Source: Pirellulales bacterium
GTDB lineage: Bacteria > Planctomycetota > Planctomycetia > Pirellulales > Lacipirellulaceae
NCBI GenBank assembly: GCA_016930815.1
Contig: JAFGFZ010000345.1
Coordinates: 1-42,394 of the forward strand
DNA: 42,394 nucleotides
Reading direction: 5' to 3'
Both the position numbers and the translations under genes were made by a program. Every line of letters begins with the position of its first letter. Within the stretch, counting starts at the first letter, position 1. The notes under the pieces were generated by a model, which made no database searches, was not told the DNA's origin, and saw nothing but the letters and a program-made list of their open reading frames with translations. Positions 41,572-42,394 of this stretch are shown piece after piece.

Positions 41572-42324
41572 TTATTGGCGGACGATCCCCAGTAATTCGA
41601 CCTCAAATACCAGGACCTCATTCGGGCCGATCGGCCCCATCCCCTTTTCACCATAAGCCAATTCGGGTGGGATAAAGAGTTGCCACTTCCCGCCGACGCG
41701 CATCAACTGCAATGCCTCGGTCCAACCCTTGATCACTTCGCCGACGCCAAACTGGGCCGGTTCGCCCCGGGTATAGGAACTATCGAATTCCGATCCGTCG
41801 AGGTGGACACCCCGATAATGGACCTGGACAATATCATTTTCCTTCGGACTGGGGCCGTTTCCCAGTTCGATGATTTTATATTGCAGGCCACTTGGAGTGA
41901 CCTGCACGTCCTTACCCTCCTTGTTTTTCGCTAGGAAGGAGGTCGCCGTTTGCTTGTTCTCCTCGGCATATTTCTTCATACGAACTTTCTCGCGGGCCTG
42001 CATTTCCTTCTCGAAAATGGTAATCAATTGGTTGAGCTCTTCCTCGGTGAAGAGGGACGGTTTCTTAAGGAGCCCATCGGCCAATCCCTGATTCATGGCC
42101 TGGAGATCAAGATCCGCCTCGCCCGCGCGAAGGCTCGCCCCGAAATCATAGCCGACTGCGTAACTGATTTGCTGCTTCTTGTCCATTCGGACAGTTCCGC
42201 GAGGTTCCGCGGAACCTATGTTCGCGCGGTCTTCCGCCGGATCTGGGGAACCGAGTTGGCCCACGGCCAACGTGGCGGAAACGACGATGACTAAGAGGGC
42301 AAATAGGAGTGGACGAATCATCAT
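41572..42324 (-). CDS. Exported FKBP-type peptidyl-prolyl isomerase
   Basis: 250 residues. Signal peptide (about 1-22), an N-terminal helical dimerisation domain (about 48-125: ISYAVGYDFGASL, NQGLADGLLKK) of the FkpA/Mip type, then an FKBP domain (about 145-250) with VQVHYRGVHLDGSEFDSSY, GEVIKGWTEALQLM, IPPELAYG and VFEVELLGI. FKBPs of this kind assist folding of exported proteins in the periplasm. Start at ATG 42324 with GGAAGG four bases before it (next ATG three bases later is also possible). It is about 370 bases upstream of the coiled-coil gene, so it is probably transcribed separately. Complete. Confidence 0.92.
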   Translation of the reverse strand: MMIRPLLFALLVIVVSATLAVGQLGSPDPAEDRANIGSAEPRGTVRMDKKQQISYAVGYDFGASLRAGEADLDLQAMNQGLADGLLKKPSLFTEEELNQLITIFEKEMQAREKVRMKKYAEENKQTATSFLAKNKEGKDVQVTPSGLQYKIIELGNGPSPKENDIVQVHYRGVHLDGSEFDSSYTRGEPAQFGVGEVIKGWTEALQLMRVGGKWQLFIPPELAYGEKGMGPIGPNEVLVFEVELLGIVRQ

Positions 42325-42360
42325 AGGCCCTTCCGTAATGGAGAATCGTTGGTTGCATTG

Positions 42361-42394
42361 TGGACAGCCATCTCGTTCGAGATGGACAGCCATC
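42361..42394. repeat. Start of a 22-bp tandem palindromic repeat, cut by the window edge
   Basis: TGGACAGCCATC occurs at 42361-42372 and again at 42383-42394, period 22. The unit contains palindromes ATCTCG/CGAGAT (42370-42383) and GATGG/CCATC. Only one and a half units are visible because the window ends. It lies upstream of the FKBP gene. Confidence 0.45.

Overview
This window looks like chromosomal DNA of a planctomycete (phylum Planctomycetota, perhaps a Gemmata-like lineage). That placement is an inference from gene content: an LL-diaminopimelate aminotransferase for lysine/peptidoglycan synthesis, two very large type I signal peptidases with zinc-ribbon and beta-rich insertions, a TIGR03790-type secreted protein, ExbB/ExbD genes beside long TPR proteins, many signal-peptide proteins of unknown function, and GC content a little above 50 percent. 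I see no rRNA, tRNA, CRISPR array, phage region or transposase gene. Coding density is high on both strands.

Layout. (1) 29-2450, plus strand: acyl carrier protein, FabZ-like dehydratase and FabF-like ketosynthase; the module may continue left of the window. (2) 2861-9956, plus: a small secreted protein, a TIGR03790-family secreted protein and a 1458-residue membrane-anchored TPR protein, closed by a good intrinsic terminator at 10082. (3) 10291-13100, plus: FabH and an oligoendopeptidase F. (4) 13095-15070, minus: a short CorA-like membrane protein and a secreted unknown. (5) 15240-15343: a 104-bp transposase-less element with TA-flanked inverted repeats, directly before dapL (15392-16624, plus). 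(6) 16642-20954, minus: 2-oxoacid:ferredoxin oxidoreductase KorA and KorB, a zinc-ribbon membrane protein, and an unknown soluble protein. (7) 21240-23597, plus: RibBA and AnmK. (8) 23611-32194, minus: a compact seven-gene run MutY, two signal peptidase paralogues, LptB-like ATPase, malic enzyme, membrane J-domain protein and a BadF/NagK-type sugar kinase, with several stop/start overlaps. (9) 32318-32959, plus: pentapeptide-repeat protein. (10) 33058-37399, minus: ExbB, ExbD, ExbD and a TPR protein. (11) 37701-40076, plus: nucleotide-sugar dehydrogenase and UDP-glucuronate decarboxylase. (12) 40162-42324, minus: FKBP isomerase, an MreC-like coiled-coil protein and a small membrane protein.

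Functional themes are fatty-acid synthesis (ACP, FabZ, KAS II, FabH), envelope building and recycling (DapL, AnmK, sugar kinase, LptB, signal peptidases, FKBP, nucleotide sugars), reductive/anaplerotic carbon flow (KorAB, malic enzyme) and energised envelope transport (ExbBD).

The most distinctive observations are: a signal peptidase paralogue in which the catalytic lysine is arginine, beside an intact one that shares its unusual insertion; a MITE-like element whose outward-facing end supplies a -35 box in front of dapL; a MutY with Glu at the catalytic Asp position; a long imperfect hairpin between convergent genes at 32993-33058; and three intergenic repeat families, one dispersed and two tandem, one of which runs off the right edge. 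I did not find a clear multi-gene system that I would call entirely new. The best candidates are the paired signal peptidases and the ExbB-ExbD-ExbD-TPR cluster.
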